Of a stretch of DNA of 6,729 nucleotides, positions 1 to 6,605 are shown piece by piece; the stretch's first letter is position 1, and each line of letters opens with the position of its first letter. The stretch is from Lachnoclostridium sp. UBA7482 (lineage in GTDB: Bacteria; Bacillota; Clostridia; Lachnospirales; Lachnospiraceae). Position numbers and translations under genes: made by a program. Under the pieces are notes generated by a model. It was given only the letters and a program-made list of their open reading frames with translations, ran no database searches and was not told where the DNA came from. Location of the stretch: assembly GCA_002479645.1 (NCBI GenBank), contig DLOO01000055.1, forward strand, positions 1 to 6,729. The letters run 5' to 3'.

Positions 1-1
1 G

Positions 2-1648
2 ATACCCTTTTTACAAAGAAAAAGCTTGGTTGTACTTAAGGATTGGGCGGGATTGTGGACCGACGGCAGATATTTCCTGCAGGCGGCAGACCAGCTTGCG
101 GGCAGCGGCATCGAGCTGATGAAAAGCGGGGAGCCCGAGGTTCCGACCATCGGGGGATTTCTTGCAGGGCATTTGCCGCAGGGCGGAGCGCTCGGCTTTG
201 ACGGACGTACCGTAAGCAATTCCTTTGCCGGTACGCTTACGGAGGCGCTTAAAGAAAAACAGGTAACCTTTGCGTGTGATAAGGATCTCGCGGACGCCGT
301 CTGGATCGACCGTCCCGCACTCAGTAAGGAGCCTGTTTGGGAGCTTGGCTGCGAGTACGCAGGCGCATCCCGTGAGGATAAGCTGGCGCGGGTTCGCGAG
401 GAACTGGCAAAGAAAGCAGACGTCATCGTATTGACCGCACTTGACGAGATTGCGTGGCTTCTCAATCTGCGCGGCAATGATGTACAGTGCACCCCGGTTT
501 TTCTTGCATTTATGAAAATCACGGCAGAAACAGCAGAGCTTTTCGTGCATGAGAGCATTCTAAATGCGGACATTCAGGCAAAGCTTGCGGCAGCCGGCGT
601 CACTCTTCGTCCATACGAAGAAATTTATGCCGGAATCAGCGAGGTTCCCGCCGGACAGAAGCTGTGGATTGACAGCAGCTATGCAAATTACCGCATCGTG
701 CAGAGTGTGCCGGAGGGAGTAATCGTTAACGACGAGGCAAGCCCGGTCATTCTGATGAAATCCGTGAAAAATGCAACCGAAATGGCGAACATGCGTCAGG
801 CACATATTAAAGACGGCGCGGCGCTTACGAGATTTATGCACTGGCTCAAGACAACGGTTGGCAGGGAGCCTGTAACGGAGCTTTCCGCGGCAGCCAAATT
901 AGAGGGCTTCCGTCAGGAGATGGAGCATTATGTCGGACCGAGCTTTGACCCGATTGTGGGATATGGTTCGCATGGAGCGATCGTTCATTATGAGCCGACC
1001 CCGGAGACCGATGCGGAGCTTAAGCCGCAGAGCCTGTGCCTTGTGGATACCGGAGGTCATTATCTGGAGGGTACCACGGATGTGACCCGTACCTTTGCGC
1101 TCGGAGAGACGACCGAGGAGGAGAAGAAGGCATTTACGCTGGTTCTCAAGGGACATCTGAATCTCGGCGCAGCCGTATTTCGTCAGGGGCTGTGCGGACA
1201 GAACCTCGATTATCTGGCACGCAGTCCGTTGTGGGAGCACGGACTTGACTATAATCACGGGACCGGTCACGGCGTCGGTTATCTGCTGAGTGTTCACGAG
1301 GGGCCGCAGCGTATCCACTGGCGCATTACCGGCGCGAAGACCGTGCCTTTTGAGGAGGGTATGATTACCTCCAACGAACCCGGTGTTTATCTGGAGGGCA
1401 AATTCGGTATCCGCCATGAGAACCTGGTGCTGACCCGTAAGGGGGAAATGACCGAATATGGACAGATGATGTATTTTGAAAATCTGACGATGGTTCCGTT
1501 TGATTTGGACGGCATTGATGCGTCGCTTCTGACGGAGCGCGAGCGCGGTCTTCTCAATGCTTATCATAAGCAGGTTTATGAGACGCTGGCGCCTCTGTAC
1601 AGTGAGGAAGAGAAACAGTGGCTTGCGGACTATACCGCAGCAATCTAA
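2..1648 (+). CDS. Xaa-Pro aminopeptidase (M24B, long three-domain type), N-terminus missing
   Basis: Cytoplasmic metallopeptidase that would remove an N-terminal residue preceding proline. Numbering from the TTG at 26, the remains of a creatinase-like N-terminal domain (LWTDGRYF, residues 10-17) are followed by a second creatinase-like domain (about 115-250), the pita-bread catalytic domain (about 255-475) and a C-terminal extension typical of the long form (about 480-540). All five expected metal ligands are visible: Asp341 (VDTGG), Asp352 (TTDVTRT), His415 (GTGHG), Glu451 (NEPG) and Glu465 (RHENL); the His-containing VHEGP motif is also present. The spacing fits the APP1/XPNPEP1-like branch. 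Family members have about 50 more N-terminal residues, so TTG 26 is not a credible start. The frame is open to base 2, but codons 2-25 do not look like the family's glycine-rich GFTGSAGT-like segment. Family call is firm; the left boundary is not. Confidence 0.93.
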   Translation: MPFLQRKSLVVLKDWAGLWTDGRYFLQAADQLAGSGIELMKSGEPEVPTIGGFLAGHLPQGGALGFDGRTVSNSFAGTLTEALKEKQVTFACDKDLADAVWIDRPALSKEPVWELGCEYAGASREDKLARVREELAKKADVIVLTALDEIAWLLNLRGNDVQCTPVFLAFMKITAETAELFVHESILNADIQAKLAAAGVTLRPYEEIYAGISEVPAGQKLWIDSSYANYRIVQSVPEGVIVNDEASPVILMKSVKNATEMANMRQAHIKDGAALTRFMHWLKTTVGREPVTELSAAAKLEGFRQEMEHYVGPSFDPIVGYGSHGAIVHYEPTPETDAELKPQSLCLVDTGGHYLEGTTDVTRTFALGETTEEEKKAFTLVLKGHLNLGAAVFRQGLCGQNLDYLARSPLWEHGLDYNHGTGHGVGYLLSVHEGPQRIHWRITGAKTVPFEEGMITSNEPGVYLEGKFGIRHENLVLTRKGEMTEYGQMMYFENLTMVPFDLDGIDASLLTERERGLLNAYHKQVYETLAPLYSEEEKQWLADYTAAI

Positions 1649-1699
1649 GTGCGCACTCGTGCGAAACTCTTTATTCTAAAAAAGATAGAGGAACAGAAG

Positions 1700-3280
1700 A
1701 TGAATAGAAAAAATACGATTCGTCAGGGGCTGCTGGCCGGGTTGGTGTCTCTTGCTCTGTGCATGGGTTTGACCGCCTGTGCGGGAAAGAAATCAGACAA
1801 TCGGACCGGCAGTGAGGCTGAGCCTGGCGAGTCTGTGACAGGAACACCGACAGCGACCGTGACCGAGGCGCCGACGGCCTCGCTGACGCCTACCGTAAAT
1901 CCACTGTTTACCGACAAAACGCTTCTGCCGGAGATTTCCGATGACGGCTGGGGACGGGTGAAGGATTTGCAGGAGGAGATGACTTCGCAATATCAGGAGA
2001 AGTCTTTTGAAATTGAGAAGAAGCTTTTGCTTGCAGGCAAGGAGCTTGAGCTTCCGATTGTATCGTTTACAACTCTGGATTCTCAGCGGATCGGCAGCAA
2101 AGAGCAGTATGTGCCGACGATGGTAACAGTAACCAACTGTGAAGCGCAATACGAGCTGCTGTCCTTTGCAGGGGTAAAGGTTCGCGGTAATTCCACGGCG
2201 GATTCCGATCCGCTGCCCTACCGAATCAAGTTCAAAGAGGCACAGGGGATGTTAGGCCTTCATGATAGCAAAGCCTATAAGAGCTGGGTGTTGCTGAAGA
2301 TTAACTGGAACCTGGGCATGGATTTTACGGCATTTAACTTATATCCGGAGATTCATAACGGCGATCTGTACTGCAGCGACTGCATGTTTGTCAATCTGTA
2401 TATCAACGGCTCGAAGAAGGGTCTTTACCTGCTATGCGAGCAGAATCAGGCTGCGGAGGGACGTGTTGAGGTAACCGAGCCGGAGGAGGGCGATACTTCT
2501 CTGGAAATCGGATATTTTCTTGAGCTTGATAATTATGCCGGTGAAAAGCCGGTGGTGCATGTCGGGTATTCAAATCCGGAGTTTACGGACCTGACCGGAA
2601 CAACGAAGACATTTCGTGATAAGAATTATTCGGTGAAGAGCGATATCCGAACCGAGGGTCAGCGGGCATTTATTGAAAATTACATGAATGGTGTAACGGA
2701 AATTTTGCTGGCAGCAGCCGACAATCGTGCACTGATGTTTAACGAGGGCTATGAGCTCGTCTCTGCGGACGGAGTCTACACACCGCAGCAGGCGGTCGAG
2801 GCGGTTCTGGATGTAAATTCCGCCGTTGACATGATGATTCTGTCGGAGCTTGCGCACGATTATGACGTCGGTGAGGGCTCCTTCTATCTTGCGGTGGATT
2901 TCCATCCCGAAGCAAAATATCAGAAGCTCACCTTTATCGCACCGTGGGACTACAACTGGGCATTTTACCCGACCGATAACGATGCCAGATACTTTGCGTG
3001 CGCATTTCAGGAACCGTATGCCGAGGGCTTCGGTGACCGTTCTAACTTCTGGTACATTGTTTTGATGAAAATGGGCTGGTTTCAGGATGCGGTTAAGGGC
3101 AAATGGCAGGAGATGATGGCAGGCTCGATTCTTACTTCGGCATGTGACAAAATCGACGCGGGAGTAGAAGTGTGTCGGCGCGACCTCGGTTATGATGAGT
3201 GGCGTGTAGGCAGTGCCCACGATATTGTGAATTATGTTCGCGGACGAATTGCATGGCTCGACAGTCAGTGGGGGAAATAA
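1700..3280 (+). CDS. CotH-family lipoprotein (spore-coat-kinase-like domain)
   Basis: Predicted surface lipoprotein of 526 residues. The frame is open from GTG 1649, but ATG 1700 is preferred. It has GAGG at 1688-1691 with eight bases of spacing, and it places a proper signal peptide at the N-terminus: MNRK, a hydrophobic stretch (about 10-24) and the lipobox LTAC with Cys27 as the lipidation site. A Thr/Pro/Ala-rich linker (about 45-65) follows, then the CotH domain. Family hallmarks seen are VRGNST (161-166), PYRIKF, KSWVLL, the VNLYINGSKKGLYLL strand pair, HDYD (386-389) and PWDYNWAF (415-422). Asp417 and one of Asp387/Asp389 are the likely metal/catalytic acids by analogy with CotH, which phosphorylates spore-coat proteins. 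CotH domains on lipoproteins in non-coat contexts have no settled substrate, so the substrate is unknown. It lies 51 bases after the aminopeptidase gene with no terminator seen, so cotranscription is plausible. Confidence 0.88.
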   Translation: MNRKNTIRQGLLAGLVSLALCMGLTACAGKKSDNRTGSEAEPGESVTGTPTATVTEAPTASLTPTVNPLFTDKTLLPEISDDGWGRVKDLQEEMTSQYQEKSFEIEKKLLLAGKELELPIVSFTTLDSQRIGSKEQYVPTMVTVTNCEAQYELLSFAGVKVRGNSTADSDPLPYRIKFKEAQGMLGLHDSKAYKSWVLLKINWNLGMDFTAFNLYPEIHNGDLYCSDCMFVNLYINGSKKGLYLLCEQNQAAEGRVEVTEPEEGDTSLEIGYFLELDNYAGEKPVVHVGYSNPEFTDLTGTTKTFRDKNYSVKSDIRTEGQRAFIENYMNGVTEILLAAADNRALMFNEGYELVSADGVYTPQQAVEAVLDVNSAVDMMILSELAHDYDVGEGSFYLAVDFHPEAKYQKLTFIAPWDYNWAFYPTDNDARYFACAFQEPYAEGFGDRSNFWYIVLMKMGWFQDAVKGKWQEMMAGSILTSACDKIDAGVEVCRRDLGYDEWRVGSAHDIVNYVRGRIAWLDSQWGK

Positions 3281-3361
3281 GGCAGTAAAAAGCGCGCAGC
3301 CGTTTGGGAGTTTCCCATGGAGAAACGAAAATAATCTATTGTTATGAAAGGGATAAATATA

Positions 3362-4468
3362 ATGGACAAACGCTTAATTGGAAAATGGTACAAGGACGAT
3401 ATGGGGGAAACCATAAATATTTTCGACGAGACGCCGCTTCGTATGAAGATGTCCTTTTCGTCAAGCGGTTATTATAACTTTGAACCCAACTGCGTTTATG
3501 AAAAGGACGGGTATTTCTGCTACGAAATCAACGATGAATACTATCGCATGGTTTATCACGTTCAATATGTAAACGGAGAACTTGAGGGCTTTTATGTTCA
3601 GCATGGAAAAACAACGCCTATCAAGTATGTGAAACTTGACGATGTTCCCGAAGATGCACCATATAACTATATTCCGACAGAAGTATATGTCCCTAACACG
3701 GATAAAACAAGAATTGAAATTCTGAAACAATACGCCGAATACGATAGAAGCAAAGAATATGGTTGCGGGAATGCCTTTGTTTTGGGCGGCGACATCCCTC
3801 AAATACTGGAAAAATACAACTATTCCGAATACATAAACGGACTGGATCATACCGAAGATGAAATTGTTTTTAAGCTCCTTGATTTTGTATGCGATCATTT
3901 CGGACATAACGGCTCCGGGGGGATGGGTTCCGGAATAAAAATAACCGACCTCATTAAGTTTTGCGAGAAAAATGACAACAAATCCAATTGTCGGGGGCTT
4001 GCCATTCTTTTAGCTTCGCTCCTGCGCCTGAACGGAATTAAGGCACAGCACATTACCTGCCTGCCATACGAAGATCCGTTTGAGGATTGCCATGTGGTAG
4101 TAGATTGCCTGCTGCCATCGGGCAAGCGTGTGATGCTTGATCCCACCTGGAGGCTGTATCTGAAGGATAAAGACGGCGAATATGTTTCTCTCCCTCGTCT
4201 TCGAGAGCTTTTATCAGCAGATGAACCGATTTATGAAAATCCCACCGCTGGTTATAACGGAATGGGATTTGATAAAGAGGATTACCGAAATTACATGATA
4301 AAGAACACTTTCCGTTTCGCTCGATGTACCTTGAACAAGGATGGTATCGACGGGCGGACAAGGAACTCGAGATATATAGAATTGATTCCGCAAGGCTATC
4401 CTACGGAAAACTTCTCCAAGAAGAAAGCGGATTTTGTTTATAACGACATTGAGTTTTGGCGAATGTAA
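3362..4468 (+). CDS. Transglutaminase-like protein with N-terminal beta-rich domain
   Basis: Protein of 368 residues. ATG 3362 is chosen over the in-frame ATG 3344 because AAAGGG at 3347-3352 sits nine bases upstream and ATG 3344 has no ribosome binding site. No signal peptide or membrane segment, so probably cytoplasmic. Residues about 3-93 (LIGKWYKDD, later KMSFSSSGYYNF and a KYVKL end) look like a small beta-barrel or sheet domain that I cannot name. Residues about 195-265 carry a papain-like transglutaminase core: Cys210 in SNCRG, then the helix LAILLASLLRLNGI, His244 in DCHVVVD and Asp260 in MLDPTW, in the order and spacing of the Cys-His-Asp triad. Such domains act as transglutaminases, amidases or proteases; which applies here cannot be told. 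GC is clearly below that of the CotH gene upstream. A terminator about 145 bases downstream ends the unit. Confidence 0.82.
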   Translation: MDKRLIGKWYKDDMGETINIFDETPLRMKMSFSSSGYYNFEPNCVYEKDGYFCYEINDEYYRMVYHVQYVNGELEGFYVQHGKTTPIKYVKLDDVPEDAPYNYIPTEVYVPNTDKTRIEILKQYAEYDRSKEYGCGNAFVLGGDIPQILEKYNYSEYINGLDHTEDEIVFKLLDFVCDHFGHNGSGGMGSGIKITDLIKFCEKNDNKSNCRGLAILLASLLRLNGIKAQHITCLPYEDPFEDCHVVVDCLLPSGKRVMLDPTWRLYLKDKDGEYVSLPRLRELLSADEPIYENPTAGYNGMGFDKEDYRNYMIKNTFRFARCTLNKDGIDGRTRNSRYIELIPQGYPTENFSKKKADFVYNDIEFWRM

Positions 4469-4556
4469 TATATGACTTCCGTATGTGCCAAAATATGTTT
4501 TTGGGGATGTATTCGGTTGTTGAGTATGCGCAAAGAACCGACCGGATAAAAATGCC

Positions 4557-4617
4557 GTCGAAGAATTGCCACTGTGACGTTATTCAGATACGCCGTAACA
4601 TAGCGGCAAGCTTCGAC
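4557..4617 (+). promoter_or_regulatory. Inverted repeat competing with the downstream terminator (possible antiterminator)
   Basis: GTCGAAG (4557-4563) is complementary to CTTCGAC (4611-4617), and TTGCC (4566-4570) to GGCAA (4605-4609). This gives a stem of 7 + 5 pairs with a small internal loop, closing a 34-nt loop. The right arm overlaps bases 4613-4619, which form the left arm of the rho-independent terminator, so the two structures exclude each other in RNA. This is the geometry of an attenuator, but no ligand-binding motif I recognise is present. It could instead be an accidental or element-end repeat. Confidence 0.4.
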
Positions 4618-4636
4618 AAGGGGTTTGTCGATTTTT
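4613..4636 (+). terminator. Rho-independent terminator after the transglutaminase-like gene
   Basis: Perfect 7-bp stem TCGACAA / TTGTCGA (4613-4619 and 4625-4631), loop GGGGT, followed at once by TTTTT (4632-4636) and further T-rich sequence. It lies between the transglutaminase-like gene and the promoter of the next gene, so it insulates the two. Confidence 0.75.
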
Positions 4637-4644
4637 CTTACCCT

Positions 4645-4673
4645 TTTACTTTCTCCCAGCGGTATGGTATACT
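4645..4673 (+). promoter_or_regulatory. Sigma-A-type promoter for the PNPOx-like gene
   Basis: TTTACT (4645-4650) and TATACT (4668-4673) are separated by 17 bp, with TG at 4665-4666 giving an extended -10 (TGnTATACT). Transcription would start near 4680, leaving a leader of about 40 nt before the ATG at 4719. The -35 matches the TTGACA consensus at four of six bases and the -10 matches TATAAT at five of six. Confidence 0.6.
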
Positions 4674-4718
4674 TGTGGTAAAAATACGGTAAGCTCGAAT
4701 CGGGAGGAATATAAAAGA

Positions 4719-5138
4719 ATGGATCTGCAGAAAATTGAAAGCTTTATCGACAAACAGAAGGTAAGTTTTATCTGTTCTATTGATGACGAAAAGTATCCAA
4801 ATGTAAAAGCAATGCTAAAATTCAGAAAGAGAAAAGGGTTGAAAGAATTCTATTTTTCCACAAACACTTCGTCTATGAGAGTAAACCAATATCGAAAGAA
4901 TCCCCATGCCAGTATATATTTTTATCATAAAGGGTTCATCAAGTATATCGGGATCATGTTCAAAGGGGAAATGGAAGTATTGACTGATCAAGAAATCAAA
5001 AACGCAATTTGGAAAAAAGGCGATACTGTATTTTACAAAGAAGGCGTTACTGACCCGGATTATTGTGTTCTAAAATTTACTGCCATCAGTGGCAGATATT
5101 ATTGTGATTTGAAGACAGAAAATTTCAAAGTAGAATAA
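4719..5138 (+). CDS. Pyridoxamine 5'-phosphate oxidase-like flavin-fold protein
   Basis: Small cytoplasmic protein of 139 residues, a full-length size for the short split-barrel PNPOx-like family. These proteins bind FMN or a related flavin or heme cofactor and act as oxidoreductases of mostly unknown substrate. Visible family features are the opening helix and strand (FIDKQKVSFICSIDDEKYPNVKAM), where CSID..YPNVKAM is the typical first hairpin, then FYFSTNTSSMRVNQYRKNP (about residues 45-63), where FSTNTSS.R is the usual phosphate-contact region, then ASIYFY, a GEMEVL strand and a DPDYCVLKF strand near the end. GGAGGA (4703-4708) lies ten bases before the ATG and decides the start. It has its own promoter upstream. 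Codon use is AT-rich, unlike the aminopeptidase and CotH genes. True PdxH activity is unlikely given the length. Confidence 0.85.
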   Translation: MDLQKIESFIDKQKVSFICSIDDEKYPNVKAMLKFRKRKGLKEFYFSTNTSSMRVNQYRKNPHASIYFYHKGFIKYIGIMFKGEMEVLTDQEIKNAIWKKGDTVFYKEGVTDPDYCVLKFTAISGRYYCDLKTENFKVE

Positions 5139-5192
5139 AATATGACCTTCAGTTTGTAGTACCCTTCCAACAAGCGCAAAAAGCCGCTTATT

Positions 5193-6407
5193 GTGTGGGG
5201 AGCAAGACAGGTTGGCAAGACCTATCTTGTTAAGGATATTTTTGCAGAAAACTATTATAAAGATAATTATATCTACATTGACTTCAAAAAGGAGGACGAT
5301 GTTCGGGAATTTTGTGAGAAGACTGCCAATGCTGAGAAAATTATAGAATACTTATCACTTCTGAAAGGCAAGCAGATTACCGAAAATACTCTTTTGATTT
5401 TTGATGAAGTGCAGGAATGCCCCAACATCATATCTTCTCTTAAATATTTTTGTCAGGATTTCAGAGAAATTCCCGTTATTGCAACCGGCTCAATGGTTCG
5501 TATTAAGCTTCAAAGGGAGACCAAAAAGAGGGGTGCAAAGGAAAACAACAAATTCCTGTTCCCTGTGGGCAAAATCAATCAAATTACCATCTATCCTATG
5601 ACCTTTGATGAGTTTTTGATGAACAGTAACAAAATGCTGTATAACGCCATCAAGAAAGCCTACGAAGCAAAAACTCCGCTAGATACAAAAATTCACGAGT
5701 TGGCAATGGAACAAATTTATAAATATCTGCTTGTGGGCGGTATGCCCGAAGCGGTGGATACTTACATTGACGACGATAATCTTTTTGAAGCAAGAGAAAT
5801 TCTCAAAGTTTTGTATGATAATTACCTTGCCGATATGGAACTTTATCAGGCAAGTCAGGAAGCTGTTTTACGTTCCCGCGTATTGTTCCAAAATATATAT
5901 AAAGAACTCAATAAGGAGTCAAAGAACTTTTCACCCGGACTTATCGAGGAAAAGAGCAAAACAAGAGATTTTGCGACTTCGATTCAATGGCTGACTATGG
6001 CGCACGTTGTTAATCAGTCTTTCCAACTGAAAGAGCATATAACTATGCCGCTTATGCCGGACAACGAAAGTAATTTCCGTCTGTTTCTCGGTAATATTGG
6101 TATGTTTTCACACCAAAGCGGTATCAATGCTGCTTCGTTTATTTCAAGCGAAAGAGAAAACATTCTTTCAGGCATTTTCTTTGAAAATTTCGTAGCAAGC
6201 GAATTGGTCGCCAAAGATCTAAAACTGTTTTATTGGCGTGGAAAGGTGTCTGCTGAACTTGAGTTTATCATTGAATCTGACAATACCGTTTTACTTTATC
6301 CCGTTTGCAGCAAAAGATCTCGCAAACGGAACGATGGGGGTATAAGCAGCCCGGACATACGAGAGAGTGCTTCTATCAGTGAAAAGACCGATTTTCGCCA
6401 TGAGTGA
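5193..6407 (+). CDS. AAA_14/DUF4143-type ATPase, truncated at both ends (probable remnant)
   Basis: The reading frame is open from 5160 (after TAG at 5157-5159), and GTG 5193 is the first usual start codon. Numbered from there, Walker A is GARQVGKT (3-10), Walker B LLIFDE (67-72) and the sensor-like strand VIATGS (95-100). The family's YPMTFDEFL (134-142) and GGMPEAVDTY follow, then the DUF4143-type C-terminal region with FFENFVASEL and FYWRGK.SAELEF. Family members normally begin some 15-25 residues earlier. The frame upstream of GTG reads YPSNKRKKPLIV, clearly part of the protein (the strand before the P-loop), but no start codon or ribosome binding site precedes it. At the other end the expected YP(V/I)(D/E)VKK nuclease-like motif stops at Val371, and residues 372-404 resemble nothing in the family. 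The biochemical role of this common mobile family is unsettled. Strongly AT-rich. Confidence 0.8.
   Translation: MWGARQVGKTYLVKDIFAENYYKDNYIYIDFKKEDDVREFCEKTANAEKIIEYLSLLKGKQITENTLLIFDEVQECPNIISSLKYFCQDFREIPVIATGSMVRIKLQRETKKRGAKENNKFLFPVGKINQITIYPMTFDEFLMNSNKMLYNAIKKAYEAKTPLDTKIHELAMEQIYKYLLVGGMPEAVDTYIDDDNLFEAREILKVLYDNYLADMELYQASQEAVLRSRVLFQNIYKELNKESKNFSPGLIEEKSKTRDFATSIQWLTMAHVVNQSFQLKEHITMPLMPDNESNFRLFLGNIGMFSHQSGINAASFISSERENILSGIFFENFVASELVAKDLKLFYWRGKVSAELEFIIESDNTVLLYPVCSKRSRKRNDGGISSPDIRESASISEKTDFRHE
6301..6329. repeat. 8-bp inverted repeat at the end of ATPase homology
   Basis: CCGTTTGC (6301-6308) and GCAAACGG (6322-6329) are perfect inverse complements around a 13-nt loop. Recognisable ATPase protein sequence ends at 6305, inside the left arm, and GC content rises from this point. 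It may mark a recombination or deletion seam. No T-run follows on either strand, so it is not a terminator. Confidence 0.5.
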
Positions 6408-6409
6408 TA

Positions 6410-6438
6410 TTGACTTACCGCTAAAATGACAGTAAAAT
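6410..6438 (+). promoter_or_regulatory. Sigma-A-type promoter for the KdpE-like regulator
   Basis: TTGACT (6410-6415) and TAAAAT (6433-6438) are separated by exactly 17 bp; each box matches consensus at five of six bases. Transcription would begin near 6445, giving a leader of about 180 nt before the ATG at 6625. The promoter lies just after the stop of the ATPase remnant, so the regulator need not depend on upstream genes. Confidence 0.62.
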
Positions 6439-6461
6439 AAATAAAATTAAAATTTCATAAC

Positions 6462-6536
6462 CCAAAATGGTACGTAAATCCGTGTTCCTGGGGGGAGGCG
6501 CGGTTGTAAGTTTTACGTTGCCGGACGGGATTTTGG
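6462..6536 (+). promoter_or_regulatory. Long imperfect stem-loop in the regulator leader
   Basis: Nested complementary segments: CCAAAAT (6462-6468) with ATTTTGG (6530-6536), ACGTAAA (6472-6478) with TTTACGT (6512-6518), CCGTG (6480-6484) with CGCGG (6499-6503, one G-U), and CCT (6487-6489) with AGG (6496-6498) around six G residues. Internal loops separate them. The ordered nesting suggests a folded RNA, though each arm is short. It shares bases with the hairpin at 6511-6546, so the two cannot both form completely. Confidence 0.4.
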
Positions 6537-6546
6537 CAGCGTAAAA
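6511..6546 (+). promoter_or_regulatory. 12-bp hairpin in the regulator leader
   Basis: TTTTACGTTGCC (6511-6522) pairs with GGCAGCGTAAAA (6535-6546) over 12 bp with a single G-U, leaving the 12-nt loop GGACGGGATTTT. No T-run follows on the + strand and none on the - strand, so it is not an intrinsic terminator. It could be a structured leader element or a protein-binding inverted repeat. Confidence 0.5.
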
Positions 6547-6576
6547 TAAGATAACCTTTAGTGTGAAGTGTGTGAT

Positions 6577-6605
6577 GACCGGTAACGGAAAGAGAACCGC
6601 CGGTC
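6577..6605 (+). promoter_or_regulatory. Hairpin just upstream of the regulator's ribosome binding site
   Basis: GACCGG (6577-6582) pairs with CCGGTC (6600-6605), and CGG (6586-6588) with CCG (6597-6599), with TAA bulged and an A/G-rich 8-nt loop. The stem ends directly before AGGTAGGGGG (6606-6615), the purine stretch that should serve as the Shine-Dalgarno site. Folding here could therefore affect translation. Confidence 0.5.

Noticed and set aside
1652..1663. CGCAC-TC-GTGCG inverted repeat as a terminator between the first two genes
   Set aside because: Only 5 bp with a 2-nt loop, and not followed by a run of T.
1649..1699. GTG 1649 as the start of the CotH-family lipoprotein
   Set aside because: It would add 17 charged residues before the signal peptide and has no Shine-Dalgarno site, whereas ATG 1700 has GAGG at the right distance.
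11..3220. Several open frames of 64-222 codons on the - strand opposite the aminopeptidase and CotH genes
   Set aside because: They lie wholly opposite well-supported genes, lack ribosome binding sites and encode low-complexity, Arg/His-rich sequence typical of antisense reading in GC-rich coding DNA.
3301..3327. TGGGA-GTT-TCCCA with flanking CGTTT/AAACG as a terminator after the CotH gene
   Set aside because: The inner stem is 5 bp and the flanking arms pair only with a 6-nt asymmetric bulge. An A-rich sequence, not T, follows on the + strand, so termination there is unsupported.
4456..4692. 78-codon open frame overlapping the end of the transglutaminase-like gene
   Set aside because: It begins at TTG inside the upstream gene, has no ribosome binding site, runs through the terminator and the promoter, and resembles no protein family.
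3300..6307. CCGTTTG direct repeat flanking the AT-rich block as a proven target-site duplication
   Set aside because: A 7-base match between two loosely defined margins is expected by chance fairly often, and no transposase or element ends support it. It is mentioned only as a weak clue.
6432..6549. GTAAAATAA direct repeat (6432-6440 and 6541-6549) as paired operator sites
   Set aside because: Short AT-rich word; the first copy is part of the promoter -10 and the second is an arm of a hairpin, which explains both.
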